Shown: positions 50,275 through 59,744 of the stretch, piece by piece
Layout of the letters: each line of letters starts with the position of its first letter
Position numbering within the stretch: position 1 is the first letter of the stretch
NCBI RefSeq assembly: GCF_023554995.1
Contig: NZ_JAMJPK010000004.1
Location: 186,001 to 250,000 of the forward strand
Length of the DNA stretch: 64,000 nucleotides
Reading direction: 5' to 3'
Source: Halomonas gemina
Lineage (GTDB): Bacteria; Pseudomonadota; Gammaproteobacteria; Pseudomonadales; Halomonadaceae
Notes under the pieces: model-generated
Told to the model about the DNA's origin: nothing
The model's input: the letters and a program-made list of their open reading frames with translations, nothing else
The model's database searches: none
Translations under genes and position numbers: made by a program

Positions 50275-52163
50275 GTGCCTTGGAATGACTTGGGGGTGAA
50301 AGTCCCCTGCACGCCCGGCAAGGGGAAGTGTTAGCCGACGGCAAGGGTGTCTCCCGCGAGGGGGAATCCGAAGGCAGCCCGAGGCAAAACGCTGGCCTGA
50401 CGAACAGGAAGCGGATATGAGGCGGCATGGCGGGGTGAGATGGCGACACTCATCAAAGCCCGATACTTGCACGGAACGCCATGACGTAAATCCGACAGGC
50501 ATAAGCGGGAAGGTCGCGCGTCTTACCCTGGGAGGTCTGGTGGTCTGCCACGGTGCTACCGGCGTCGAGAGGCGACGGGAGGGGCCACCAGACGTCAGCC
50601 GAGGCCATAGTACGTGTCGGTTCACCGCGGCACCAAGGGCCGAACATGAAGAACCGCGAGTAGGCGATGACGTCTCGAGGGTCGATCATGAAGACAGAAA
50701 GTGGCGCTGATACCGCCACCCACCCAGAGGGGCAGGGGCAGTACCCCGAGTCCCAGCCGGTGGGTGTCGAGACGGTCCCGGCGTCGTCATCGTGGACGAA
50801 AGCGGAGCCAACCCTGCTCATGGAGGCCGTGGTTGATAAAGCCAACATGGCGCAGGCTTACCGTAAGGTAGTCGCCAACCAAGGCGCGCCGGGTGCCGAT
50901 GGCATGACGGTGCACCAACTGGCCGACCACCTGAAGGAACGCTGGCCGACGCTGCGCGAGCGGTTGTTAGCCGGTGAGTACCACCCCAGCCCAGTCCGGG
51001 CCGCGGATGGCCGCCCCGACGAGATTCCCAAGCCCAAGTGCGGGACGCGACAGCTCGGCATTCCCACGGTCAGCGACCGGCTGATCCAGCAGGCACTGTT
51101 GCAGGTACTGACGCCGATCTTCGATCCGGGCTTCTCCGCATCGAGCTACGGCTACCGTCCCAAGCGCAGCGCCCAGCAGGCCGTCTCGGCCATGAAGGCA
51201 CACGTCGCTGCCGGCCACCGCTGGATGGTCGACCTCGACCTGGAAGCCTTCTTCGACCGAGTGAACCACGACCTGCTGATGGCACGGGTCGCGCGCCGCG
51301 TCCGCGACAAGCGGGTGCTGCGATTGATCCGACGCTATCTGGAAGCCGGGATGTTCCAGCATGGCCTGACCGCGCCACGCCAGCAGGGTACGCCCCAGGG
51401 CGGACCGCTGAGTCCGCTACTGGCGAATATCCTGCTGGACGACGTGGACAAGGAACTGGAGCGCCGCGGCCACCGCTTCTGCCGCTACGCCGACGATATG
51501 CAGGTGTATGTCAAGAGCCGACGAGCGGGCGAGCGCGTTATGACCAGTCTGAGTGATTTTCTCGAGAATTCGCTCCGGCTCACGGTCAATCGTGCCAAGA
51601 GCGCGGTGGACCGGCCTTGGAACCGGGGGTATCTGGGCTACACGCTGACCCGGCACAAGCTGCCACGGCTGACGCTGGCCAAGGCCAGTTTGCAGCGCCT
51701 GATGCAGCGTGTCCGCGAGATCCTCAAGCGTGGCAAGGGACGTAACCTCCAACGGGTGATCGAAGAGTTGGCGCCTGTCCTGCGAGGATGGGCCAGCTAC
51801 TTCAGCCTCGTCGACGTGAAGCGTCCGCTGGAAGCGCTGGATGGTTGGATACGCCGGCGACTGCGCGGTGTGATCTGGCGACAGTGGAAGCGCCCAAGAA
51901 CACGGCGCCGGAAACTCCTGGTGCTGGGTCTGGAGGCCCATCGGGCGTGGAAGTCAGCGGGAAACGGACGAGGCCCCTGGTGGAATGCCGGGGCCTCGCA
52001 CATGAACCAGGCCTTGCCGAAGAAGTGGTTCGAATGGTTGGGCCTGATTTTGGTACTGGATACGGTAAGAGGACTTAGCCATTCTTCATGAACCGCCGTG
52101 GTACGGAACCGTATGCCCGGTGGTGTGAGAGGACGGGGGAGGTGACTCCCCCTCCTACTCGAT
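50275..52163 (+). mobile_element. Group II intron with maturase
   Basis: The 5' end GTGCCTTGG with GGGGGTGAAAGTCCCC, the long structured leader (50275-50680), the reverse transcriptase gene and a 3' domain V (about 52089-52135, with GGTACGGAACCGTATGCCCG and GGTGGTGTGAGAGGACGG) and domain VI ending CTACTCGAT define a complete intron of about 1.9 kb. Exact boundaries are by eye. It sits in the intergenic gap between DUF3617 and the RND pump, just beyond two hairpins, and interrupts no gene. Confidence 0.85.
50688..52091 (+). CDS. ltrA: Group II intron reverse transcriptase/maturase
   Basis: The 467-residue protein splices and retro-homes the intron. It has the RT palm and fingers (GAPGADGMTV, RQLGIPTVSDRLIQQALLQVL, FSASSYGYRP, MVDLDLEAFFDRVNHDLLM, GTPQGGPLSPLLANILLDDVD, CRYADDMQVYV near residue 268) and the maturase X domain (IEELAPVLRGWASYF). 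It ends in WWNAGASHMNQALPKKWF; no HNH endonuclease domain follows. The frame is open from 50667; ATG 50688 has CGAGGG upstream. Confidence 0.95.
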   Translation: MKTESGADTATHPEGQGQYPESQPVGVETVPASSSWTKAEPTLLMEAVVDKANMAQAYRKVVANQGAPGADGMTVHQLADHLKERWPTLRERLLAGEYHPSPVRAADGRPDEIPKPKCGTRQLGIPTVSDRLIQQALLQVLTPIFDPGFSASSYGYRPKRSAQQAVSAMKAHVAAGHRWMVDLDLEAFFDRVNHDLLMARVARRVRDKRVLRLIRRYLEAGMFQHGLTAPRQQGTPQGGPLSPLLANILLDDVDKELERRGHRFCRYADDMQVYVKSRRAGERVMTSLSDFLENSLRLTVNRAKSAVDRPWNRGYLGYTLTRHKLPRLTLAKASLQRLMQRVREILKRGKGRNLQRVIEELAPVLRGWASYFSLVDVKRPLEALDGWIRRRLRGVIWRQWKRPRTRRRKLLVLGLEAHRAWKSAGNGRGPWWNAGASHMNQALPKKWFEWLGLILVLDTVRGLSHSS

Positions 52164-52178
52164 TGAGGGCTCGCCGGG

Positions 52179-55100
52179 TCAGTAGCCGGCGGGTGTATCG
52201 CCCATCTCCCGTTCCAGGCGGCGGGCCACGTCGCCCGGTGAGCCGGTGCGACGCGCGAGCAGGTCGTAGGCCACCGGGACCACGAAGAGGGTGAAGAGAG
52301 TGGCAGCGGCCAGGCCACAGAGGATCACTGTGCCGATCACCAGCCGGGTCTCGGCGCCGGCGCCGCTGGAGACGATCAGCGGGATCGCACCGGCCATGGT
52401 GGTCACGGCGGTCATCACGATCGGGCGCAGCCGAGTCACGGCGGCCTCCACCAGGGCCTCGTGGAAGGCCACCCCCTGGTCGCGCAGCTGGTTGGCGAAC
52501 TCCACGATCAGAATGCCGTTCTTGGCGGCGAGCCCCACCAGCATCACCAGCCCCACCTGGCTGTAGATGTTCAGTGACTGCCCGGTGAGGTAGAGCCCCA
52601 GCAGGGCACCACAGATCGCCAGGGGCACGGTGAGCATGATCACGAAGGGGTGCACGAAGCTCTCGAACTGTCCGGCCAGCACCAGGAAGACCACCAGGAT
52701 GCCCAGCCCCAGCAGGAAGGCGGTGGCGCCGCTGGCCTCCTGATAGTCCCGGGAAGCCCCCTTGAGGTCGGTCTGGGCCTCGGGCGGCAGGATCTCGTCC
52801 ACCGTTGCCTCCAGGTACGTCAGGGCCTCGCCGAGCGGGTAGCCGCTTTCCAGGTCGGCCTGGAGGGTGATGGCGCGGATGCGGTTGAAGCGGTTGAGGG
52901 TGCTGGGCCCGGCGAAGTCGCTGAGGGACACCAGATTGCCCATGGGAATCAGCTCGCCGCTGCGCTGCGAGCGCACCCGGATGTTTTCCAGGGCGGAGGG
53001 GCTGGGCCGGGCACCGGGCTCGCCCTCGAGGATCACGTCGTACTCCTCGCCGTCGTCCACGTAGCGGGTCACTCTGCGTCCGCCCAGCAGCGTCTCCAGG
53101 GTACGGCCGATCTCGGTGACGGTGACCCCCAGGGCGGCGGCGCGGGTGTAGTCGATGTCCACGCGCAGCTGCGGCTGGTTCTCCTCATAGTCGCTGTCCA
53201 GGCCGGTCAGGCGCGGATTGTCGTCGCGTATGTGCGCCATCAGGGTGTCGCGCCACTCGGCCAGCTGCTCATAGGTGCCGCCCCCCAGCACGAACTGCAC
53301 GGGCTTCTCGACGCTCGACCCGAAGCCCTGGCGCATCACCGGGAAGGCACGCACGCCGGGCAGGTCACTGAGCATCTGGCGGACCTCGTCCATGATCGCC
53401 CAGGCCGAGCGCCGGCTGCCCCAGTCGGCCAGGTTGACGATCACGAAGCCGCTGTTGAAGGTCTCGATGTTGCCCCAGCCGCGTGGCGCGCGGACCACCA
53501 CGCGCTCGATCTCCCCGGCCTCCACCATGGGCAGCAGTCGGGCCTCGATCTCGTCCATGTAGTCGAGCATGTAGTCGTAGGTGGCGCCGGGCGGGCCGTT
53601 GACCAGCACCCAGAAGTTGCCGCGATCCTCCCGGGGAGTGTACTCGTTGGGTAACTCGCCGTTCAGCCACACCATGCCGCCGATGACGCCGAGGAACAGC
53701 GCCAGTACCAGCAGGCGCAGCCTGAGGACCCGCTCGAGCAGCCGGCGATAGACACAGCGCGTGTGTTCCAGGGCCCACTGCACGGCGTGGGCCAGGCGCC
53801 CCTCGAGCATGTCCGCTTTGAGGATCTTGGAGGCCATCATCGGCGTCAGAGTCAGCGCCAGCAGGCTGGAGATCGCCACGGCCGCGGCCAGGGTCAGGGC
53901 GAACTCCGAGAACAGCCGGCCGATATCCCCCTGCAGGAAGCTCAGCGGCACGAACACCGCGATCAGCACCAGGGTGGTGGCGATCACCGCGAAGGCGATC
54001 TGGCGGGTGCCACGGAAGGCGGCCACCAGCGGGGTCTCGCCATGGTCATGCATGCGCCGGTGGATGTTCTCCAGCACCACGATGGCGTCGTCGACGATCA
54101 GCCCGATGGCCAGCACCAGCGCCAGCAGCGTCAGCAGGTTGATGGTGAAGCCCATCACCGCCAGGGCGGCGAAGGTGCCGATCAGGGCGATGGGGACCGT
54201 GACCGCCGGGATCAGGGTGGTGCGCAGGTTGCCAAGGAACAGGAAGATCGCCACCACCACCAGGCCCATGGCGATGAACAGGGTCTGCACCACCTGGGAG
54301 ATGGCCCCGGAGACGAACACCGAGGAGTCGAAGTTGAGGCGCAGCGACATGCCCTCGGGCAGGCTGTCCTGCACCCGCGCCATCTCGGCCTGAATCCCCT
54401 CGGAGATCTCCAGCACGTTGGCGGTGGACTGCTTCATCATGCCCAGCCCCACCATGGGGGTGCCGTTGCCGCGGAAGATGGTGCGCTCCTCCACGGCGCC
54501 GATCTCCACCCGGGCCACGTCGCCCAGGCGCACCAGGTAGCCGTCGCTGCCCTGGTCGAGCACCAGGTGGCGGAAGTCCGCGGGGGTGGCAAAGTTGCGT
54601 GGCAGGCGCACGATGAACTGGCGATCCCGGGACTCGATGGCCCCGCCGGGCAGTTCGACGTTCTCGGCGCGCAGGGCATCCTCCACGTCGCCGGCGGTCA
54701 GCTCGCGAGCCGCCAGGGCATCGGCATTCAGCCACACCCGCATGGCGTACTCGTGCCCCCCGCCGACCCGCACCTGGGAGACCCCGCGCAGCACCGAGAA
54801 GCGGTCCACCAGGAAGCGGTTGGCGTAGTCGGTAAGCTCGGCCATGGAGTAGCCCTCGCCGGACAGCGACAGCCAGATCACCACGTCGGAGCTGGAGTCG
54901 GCCTTCTGCACCTCCGGAGGGTCCGCCTCATCGGGCAGGTTGTCCAGGGAACCCGAGATGCGGTCGCGTATGTCGTTGGCGGCCGCGTCGATGTCCATGT
55001 CCAGGCCGAACTCCACGCTGATGCTGGAACGGCCGTCCTCGCTGGAGGAGGAGATCACCTCGATGCCGGAGACGCCGGAGATGCTATCCTCCAGCACCTG

Positions 55101-55292
55101 GGTGATGCGCGTCTCGACCACGCTGGCCGAGGCGCCTGGGTAGCGGGTGTCGATGCCGACCACTGGCGGGTCGATGGAGGGATACTCCTGCAGCGGCAGG
55201 CGCTGCAGGGCCAGCAGCCCGAAGGCCACGATCAGGGCCGCCAGCACCACCGCCAGCACCGGCCGTTGTACGGAAACGTCGGAGAGGCGCAT
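52179..55292 (-). CDS. RND efflux pump inner-membrane subunit (HAE1/AcrB type)
   Basis: This 1037-residue proton-driven drug or solvent exporter has the AcrB-like duplicated plan: helix 1 (about 10-30), a periplasmic loop to about 330, six helices with the proton-relay pair in GLIVDDAIVVLENIH (near 400), a second loop to about 850 and six helices with AAKNGILIVEFAN (near 930). The substrate range cannot be told. It overlaps the adaptor gene by three to four bases (ATGA). Confidence 0.94.
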   Translation of the reverse strand: MRLSDVSVQRPVLAVVLAALIVAFGLLALQRLPLQEYPSIDPPVVGIDTRYPGASASVVETRITQVLEDSISGVSGIEVISSSSEDGRSSISVEFGLDMDIDAAANDIRDRISGSLDNLPDEADPPEVQKADSSSDVVIWLSLSGEGYSMAELTDYANRFLVDRFSVLRGVSQVRVGGGHEYAMRVWLNADALAARELTAGDVEDALRAENVELPGGAIESRDRQFIVRLPRNFATPADFRHLVLDQGSDGYLVRLGDVARVEIGAVEERTIFRGNGTPMVGLGMMKQSTANVLEISEGIQAEMARVQDSLPEGMSLRLNFDSSVFVSGAISQVVQTLFIAMGLVVVAIFLFLGNLRTTLIPAVTVPIALIGTFAALAVMGFTINLLTLLALVLAIGLIVDDAIVVLENIHRRMHDHGETPLVAAFRGTRQIAFAVIATTLVLIAVFVPLSFLQGDIGRLFSEFALTLAAAVAISSLLALTLTPMMASKILKADMLEGRLAHAVQWALEHTRCVYRRLLERVLRLRLLVLALFLGVIGGMVWLNGELPNEYTPREDRGNFWVLVNGPPGATYDYMLDYMDEIEARLLPMVEAGEIERVVVRAPRGWGNIETFNSGFVIVNLADWGSRRSAWAIMDEVRQMLSDLPGVRAFPVMRQGFGSSVEKPVQFVLGGGTYEQLAEWRDTLMAHIRDDNPRLTGLDSDYEENQPQLRVDIDYTRAAALGVTVTEIGRTLETLLGGRRVTRYVDDGEEYDVILEGEPGARPSPSALENIRVRSQRSGELIPMGNLVSLSDFAGPSTLNRFNRIRAITLQADLESGYPLGEALTYLEATVDEILPPEAQTDLKGASRDYQEASGATAFLLGLGILVVFLVLAGQFESFVHPFVIMLTVPLAICGALLGLYLTGQSLNIYSQVGLVMLVGLAAKNGILIVEFANQLRDQGVAFHEALVEAAVTRLRPIVMTAVTTMAGAIPLIVSSGAGAETRLVIGTVILCGLAAATLFTLFVVPVAYDLLARRTGSPGDVARRLEREMGDTPAGY

Positions 55293-56383
55293 CAGCCGTT
55301 CGCCTCCGCCTCGTCACGCCCGCGGCGCAGCAGCTCGGGGATGCTGGTGTCGTCATCGAGGACGCCCAGCAGGCGGGTCGGCTGGCCGTCGCGCACCCGC
55401 TCGGTGCCGTGGGCCACCACCAGCTCACCGGCCTTAAGTCCTTCGAGCACCTCCACCTCGCCCTCGCGGCGGGCACCGATCACTACCCGGCGCCGCTCGA
55501 CCCGGTACTGGTCCGCCTCGTCCAGTACCAGCACGAACTGACGTTCGCCCTGAGGGATCAGGGCCGACTCGGGCATCACCAGGGTCTCCCGCGGCGCGCG
55601 CTCGACCACTACCCGCATCAGCATGCCGGGGCGCAGCCGGTGATCGGGGTTGTCGAGCGCGGCGCGCACCGTGACGCTACGGCTGACCGGGTCGACGCGG
55701 GCGCCGATGGTGGCGACCTCCCCCGCGAAGGTGACGTCGGGGAAGGCGCCGCTGACCGCGGTCAAGGGCAGGCCGGGCGACACCTGGCCCAGGGCAAGCT
55801 CGGGGAGGGTGAAGTCGAGCTTCATGATGTCCAGCTTGTCCAGGGTGACCAGTTCCGTGCCCGGGGAGACGAGGGCGCCGACGCTGACGTTGCGAAAGCC
55901 CACCACGCCGTCGAAGGGAGCGTCGATTCGGTAGTCGGCCAGCCGGGCCTCCAGGGCTTGGATCTGCGCCTCGGCCTGGCGAAGCCGCGCCCGGGCATCC
56001 TCCACGTCGGCCCGCGGCGCCAGGTTGCGATTCTCCAGCTGCGCCAGGCGGTTCACCGCATTGCGGCGCTCGTCACGCAGCGCCTGGGCGGCCCGCAGGT
56101 CGGCCTGGGCCTCGTCATCGGCCAGTCTAACCAGCAGCTGGCCGGCCTCGACGGTCTCGCCATCGCGGAAGTTCAGCTCGCGTACGGTGTCGGTGACGGT
56201 GGCCGAGAGCGTCACGCTCTCGTCGGCGTGCAGGGTGCCCAGGGCCTCGAGGGGGTCGGACCAGGCTGCCATGCTGGCGCGGGCGGCGATCACCGCGGTG
56301 GGCTGCTGAGCGGCCAGTATCGGGGAGAGCATCAAGGCTGCCAGGCCGAGGAGCAGGAGCAGGCGGGGTCGCGATGGGATCAT
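55292..56383 (-). CDS. RND efflux periplasmic adaptor subunit (MFP)
   Basis: The 363-residue adaptor links the RND pump to an outer-membrane channel. It has an N-terminal signal/anchor (about 1-25), a lipoyl domain in two halves (VRELNFRDGETVEAGQLLVRL and YRIDAPFDGVVGFRNVSVGALVSPG), a short coiled-coil hairpin (about 90-155) and beta-barrel and membrane-proximal domains (LRPGMLMRVVVE, ALIPQGERQFVLVLD). No outer-membrane factor gene is adjacent, so a TolC-like partner encoded elsewhere is required. The control region upstream holds a 19-bp dyad. Confidence 0.92.
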   Translation of the reverse strand: MIPSRPRLLLLLGLAALMLSPILAAQQPTAVIAARASMAAWSDPLEALGTLHADESVTLSATVTDTVRELNFRDGETVEAGQLLVRLADDEAQADLRAAQALRDERRNAVNRLAQLENRNLAPRADVEDARARLRQAEAQIQALEARLADYRIDAPFDGVVGFRNVSVGALVSPGTELVTLDKLDIMKLDFTLPELALGQVSPGLPLTAVSGAFPDVTFAGEVATIGARVDPVSRSVTVRAALDNPDHRLRPGMLMRVVVERAPRETLVMPESALIPQGERQFVLVLDEADQYRVERRRVVIGARREGEVEVLEGLKAGELVVAHGTERVRDGQPTRLLGVLDDDTSIPELLRRGRDEAEANG

Positions 56384-56518
56384 GGGGTGGTCGGTCTTGT
56401 CGGTCTTGTCGGTGAGCGATGAGCGGGCGCCCGGTCCGTCGGGTCGCTTCCCTGAAGCCTAAACGCCTGGCAGCGGAAGAGTGTGACAACAATGCACAAG
56501 CGTTCGAGAATTCCTTAA

Positions 56519-56537
56519 CTGTACAAGACATGTACAG
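56519..56537. promoter_or_regulatory. Operator candidate of the RND pump
   Basis: CTGTACAAGACATGTACAG has perfect seven-base arms around a five-base spacer, 135 bases upstream of the adaptor start and in the same gap as the yhiN start. The size fits a TetR-type dimer site; a TetR gene lies one gene away at 57906. TTGTAC on the minus strand overlaps it and could be a -35 element. Confidence 0.5.
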
Positions 56538-56571
56538 ATATGGGAAATGTGACAGGCTGCCCCCTCTCGGG

Positions 56572-56597
56572 TCAGCGGTCAGCGGTCAGCGGTCGGC
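56572..56597. repeat. Heptamer tandem repeat AGCGGTC x3
   Basis: Three to four consecutive AGCGGTC units lie in the yhiN leader. This short array is different in sequence from the CGCTTGG type elsewhere in the window. Confidence 0.6.
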
Positions 56598-56659
56598 GAC
56601 ACGGCGACGGGCTGCTAGAATGCGCGGCCTGGATCGGTTCGGCGCGGGAGAACAAGGTC

Positions 56660-57835
56660 GTGACATACGATGTGGTGGTGATCGGCGCCGGTGCCGCCGG
56701 GTTGATGTGTGCCCTGACCGCCGGCTACGCCGGACGGCGGGTGCTGGTGGTCGACCACGCCAACAAGGCGGGCAGGAAGATCCTGATGTCCGGCGGGGGG
56801 CGCTGCAACTTCACCCACCTGGCCTCGGGGCCGGCGAACTTCTATTCGGAGAACCCTTCCTTCTGCATCTCGGCGCTCAAGCGCTATCGCCCCGAGCATT
56901 TCGTCGAGCTGGTGGAGCGCCACGGCGTGGAGTACGTGGAGAAGACCCCGGGGCAGCTGTTCTGCGCCGACTCTTCCAGGGAGATACTCAGGGTGCTGCT
57001 CACCGAGTGCGACTGGGCAGGAGTGGAGGTGCGCCTCAAGACCGCCGTCCAGGGCGTCGAACGGCACGGGGAGGGCATGCGGCTTTCGACCCCGCTGGGG
57101 CCCATCGACTGCGGGGCCCTGGTGGTGGCGACCGGGGGGCTGTCGATCCCCACCATGGGGGCCAGCGGCTTCGGTTACGATATCGCCCGGCAGTTCGGAC
57201 TGGCGGTCACCGAGACCCGCGCCGCGTTGGTGCCCTTCACCCTGACCTCGCAGTGGAAGGCGCGTGCCGAGGCGCTGGCCGGGGTCAGCTGCGAGGTGGC
57301 CGCGACCTGCCGCGGGAAGACCTACCGAGAGCCGATGCTCTTCACCCATCGCGGGCTCTCGGGGCCCGCCATGCTGCAGATCTCCAGCGTCTGGCAGCCC
57401 GGTGACACGCTTGCCATCGACCTGTTGCCGGGGCTCGATGTCTTCGAGGCGCTCTGCCGTGCCCGCCGCGAGACGCCCAGGCGGCGGCTTTCCACCTGGC
57501 TGGGGGAGCATCTGCCGAAGCGCCTGGCCCAGGCGCTGGTCGAGTGGCATGACGACGACGGGATGCTCGCCGAGTACGGCAACGCCCGCTTGCAGGCCTG
57601 GGCCGAGGCCCTCACTGCCTGGCGGGTCAAGCCTGCCGGCACGGAGGGCTGGCGGACCGCCGAGGTGACCATGGGGGGCGTGGATACCCGGGCCGTCTCG
57701 TCGAAGACCTTCGCCGTCCCGTCACTGCCCCAGCTGCGTTTTATCGGCGAGGTGCTGGACGTCACCGGCGAGCTCGGTGGCCACAACTTCCAGTGGGCCT
57801 GGGCCTCTGGAGTGGCCTGCGGTAACGCGCTCTAG
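56660..57835 (+). CDS. yhiN: FAD-dependent oxidoreductase, YhiN/HI0933 family
   Basis: The 391-residue flavoprotein has the FAD-binding VVVIGAGAAGLMCALTAG (5-22), the family-typical KAGRKILMSGGGRCNFTH (about 36-53), a second nucleotide stretch (LVVATGGLSIPTMGASGFGYDIA) and the C-terminal GELGGHNFQWAWASGVACG. The reaction is not established; related BaiN proteins act on bile-acid intermediates. A GTG at 56660 with AAGG and GGGAG upstream fits the family start better than ATG 56540. Confidence 0.88.
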   Translation: MTYDVVVIGAGAAGLMCALTAGYAGRRVLVVDHANKAGRKILMSGGGRCNFTHLASGPANFYSENPSFCISALKRYRPEHFVELVERHGVEYVEKTPGQLFCADSSREILRVLLTECDWAGVEVRLKTAVQGVERHGEGMRLSTPLGPIDCGALVVATGGLSIPTMGASGFGYDIARQFGLAVTETRAALVPFTLTSQWKARAEALAGVSCEVAATCRGKTYREPMLFTHRGLSGPAMLQISSVWQPGDTLAIDLLPGLDVFEALCRARRETPRRRLSTWLGEHLPKRLAQALVEWHDDDGMLAEYGNARLQAWAEALTAWRVKPAGTEGWRTAEVTMGGVDTRAVSSKTFAVPSLPQLRFIGEVLDVTGELGGHNFQWAWASGVACGNAL

Positions 57836-57905
57836 CATCACCCCCCCTTCGCCGTGCTTCGAGGCTATGCTGCTCTCAGGCAGGAGAGACGCCGGGAGGG
57901 CCGAG

Positions 57906-58553
57906 ATGAGCATGATTTCCGTTCACCGCGACGCGAGGGGCGACGAGACACCCCTCGGCGAGCGCATCATGATGGAGGCGGTACGCCAGGGCGAGGTCGA
58001 AGGCTGGCAATCCGTGCGCCTGACCGAGGTGGCCGCCCGCCTCGAGCTGCCGATGAGCCGGCTGCTGGCCGAGTACCGGGATCTCGATGCGGTGGCCAAT
58101 GCCTGGTTCCGCAGGGGCTGGCAGGCGATGCTGGATGAGCCCCCCGAGGGATTCGCCGATTGGCCCGAGCGCTCGCGCCTCGAGCACTGCCTGCTGGCCT
58201 GGTTCGGCGCCTTTGCGGCCCATCGCCGAGTCACCGTCCAGATGCTGTGCCACAAGGCGCACCCGCCGCACCTGCATACCTGGGTGCCGATGCTCTTCGA
58301 CCTGTCACGGACCATCCAGTGGCTGCGCGAGGCGGCCAGGCTGGAGGCCCGCTACGGCAGTCGCCGCGCCCAGGTCGAGGAGGTGGCCCTGACGGCCCTG
58401 TTCATGGCCACCCTGGCGGTCTGGGCACGCGACGACAGCGACAACCAGGCCCGCACCCGGCGCTTTCTGGAAAAGCGGTTGAGCCGGGGCGAGGGCTGGA
58501 TGAAATGGGTGCCGGGGAGCCACGCCAAGGCGCTGGACGAGGACATGATCTAG
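57906..58553 (+). CDS. TetR-family transcriptional regulator
   Basis: The 215-residue protein has a TetR-like helix-turn-helix (RLTEVAARLELPMSRLLAEYRDLDAVANAWFRRGW, about residues 38-72) and an all-helical C-terminal ligand domain. The recognition helix is atypical (no TLYRHF-like motif), suggesting a divergent subfamily. GGAGGG precedes ATG 57906. It could control the RND pump whose dyad operator lies 1.4 kb away, but no direct link is shown. Confidence 0.75.
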   Translation: MSMISVHRDARGDETPLGERIMMEAVRQGEVEGWQSVRLTEVAARLELPMSRLLAEYRDLDAVANAWFRRGWQAMLDEPPEGFADWPERSRLEHCLLAWFGAFAAHRRVTVQMLCHKAHPPHLHTWVPMLFDLSRTIQWLREAARLEARYGSRRAQVEEVALTALFMATLAVWARDDSDNQARTRRFLEKRLSRGEGWMKWVPGSHAKALDEDMI

Positions 58554-58571
58554 TCACGGAGTCTGTCGCGA

Positions 58572-59027
58572 TCAGAGAAAGCGTCCACCGGTGGCGATAG
58601 CCACGGTGGCCAGGCCCAGGATCAGGTTGATGCCGATCAGCCGGCGGATCTGCCCCAGCTGCCGGCCACCCGCGGGCCAATCCTCGGCGGCCATGGCCTT
58701 GCCCAGGCGAGGGTAGGGGGCGAACCAGATATGTAGGAAGATCGCCATCATCGCCAGCCCCGACACCAGCATCAGGTGGACATGTATGCCGGCGCCGCCC
58801 ATGCCGCCGAACACCCCGAAGAGCATCCATAGCCCCGTCGCCAGCAGCACCACCACGGCGGCCCAGACCCAGGGGAAGAAGCGCTGGAAGGCGCGGTACC
58901 AGAGGGTCAGGCGCTGGGGAGGCTCGAACAGTTCCACGGCTACCGGCCGCAGGATCATCCAGGCGAAGAACATGCCGCCGACCCAGATCACGGCGGCCAG
59001 GAGATGCAGGGTAATGGCAAGGGACAT
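58572..59027 (-). CDS. CopD-like integral membrane protein
   Basis: The 151-residue protein has four membrane helices (about 4-24, 50-75, 82-105 and 128-148) and the CopD-domain pattern: LHLLAAVIWVGGMFFAWMILRP, with conserved His8 and Trp15, and a later HVHLMLVSGLAMMAIFLHIWFAP. Such proteins are thought to bind haem or copper in the membrane; no function is proven. AAGGA precedes ATG 59027. Confidence 0.8.
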   Translation of the reverse strand: MSLAITLHLLAAVIWVGGMFFAWMILRPVAVELFEPPQRLTLWYRAFQRFFPWVWAAVVVLLATGLWMLFGVFGGMGGAGIHVHLMLVSGLAMMAIFLHIWFAPYPRLGKAMAAEDWPAGGRQLGQIRRLIGINLILGLATVAIATGGRFL

Positions 59028-59083
59028 GGCAGGGTTCCTTCGGGCGGTGATGGGCCGGCGCGTTGCCGATCGGGCCAGCGGGA

Positions 59084-59362
59084 TCAGCGCAGCAGCCGGC
59101 GCGCCTTCTTGACGAGCAGTGCCCCGGTGGTCAGGCGACCGGCGAGGCGTACGACGCCACCCGGGCGTCTCACGGTGCGATACATCACCACCCCGCCCAC
59201 CAGGAGTAACGGGACCCTGTAGCGCAACAGTGTCTGCCACCCTCGGTCGATGGAGCGGCTCGCCGACTGCCAGCGGCTGGCCGCTACCAGCAGGTCAATG
59301 CGTTGCTGCTCGATGGTGTGCTCGAGTTCGGCCTTGCGGGCCCGGCGTTCAGCGCGATTCAC
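59084..59362 (-). CDS. YqjK-like protein
   Basis: The 92-residue protein has a basic coiled-coil N-terminus (NRAERRARKAELEHTIEQQR), one membrane segment (about 50-64) and a basic tail. It overlaps the YqjE-like gene by 14 bases and is the last of a three-gene set like enteric yqjDEK, which is expressed on entry to stationary phase. Its own function is unknown. Confidence 0.75.
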   Translation of the reverse strand: MNRAERRARKAELEHTIEQQRIDLLVAASRWQSASRSIDRGWQTLLRYRVPLLLVGGVVMYRTVRRPGGVVRLAGRLTTGALLVKKARRLLR

Positions 59363-59744
59363 GCGAGGCCTCCACCAGCTCGCGGTCGCTGGCCAGGTGA
59401 CGCAGGGTGCCGGCCAGCAGGGTGCGGCGGCGCGCCAGCTGCATCACCCGTAGGGCGAGCAGGCCCCCGCTGCCCAGCAGCACCAGGGCGCTCACGCCGA
59501 TGGCGGCCAGGCGGTGGGTCTCCCAGAAGGCGACAATCACCAGCGTGGTGAGCACGCCGATGCCCAACAGCAGCAGGATAAGGCTCAACCCGGCCAGCAT
59601 CAGCAGGCCCACCAGCCGGGCGCGCTCCTCCTCGAGCTCGAGCACGGCGAGGCGCAGGCGCGTCTCGCCGGTGGCGAGCAGGGTGCCGAGCAGCCGCTTG
59701 CCGGCGGCGAACAGCCGTTGAGCCGGTCCCTGGCTCGCCGCCAT
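59349..59744 (-). CDS. YqjE-like membrane protein (DUF1469, holin-X type)
   Basis: The 131-residue protein has an amphipathic N-terminal helix, two membrane helices (about 44-70 and 79-98) and a basic C-terminal tail, as in the YqjE/phage-holin-superfamily III-like group. It is the middle gene of the set, touching the YqjD-like stop by one base and overlapping the YqjK-like gene. The family is inner-membrane; the role is unknown. Confidence 0.82.
   Translation of the reverse strand: MAASQGPAQRLFAAGKRLLGTLLATGETRLRLAVLELEEERARLVGLLMLAGLSLILLLLGIGVLTTLVIVAFWETHRLAAIGVSALVLLGSGGLLALRVMQLARRRTLLAGTLRHLASDRELVEASRESR

Noticed and set aside
53763-55541. A 592-codon plus-strand frame opposite the RND genes.
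   Set aside because: It is very rich in His, Gln and Gly without motifs; a shadow of the RND pump.
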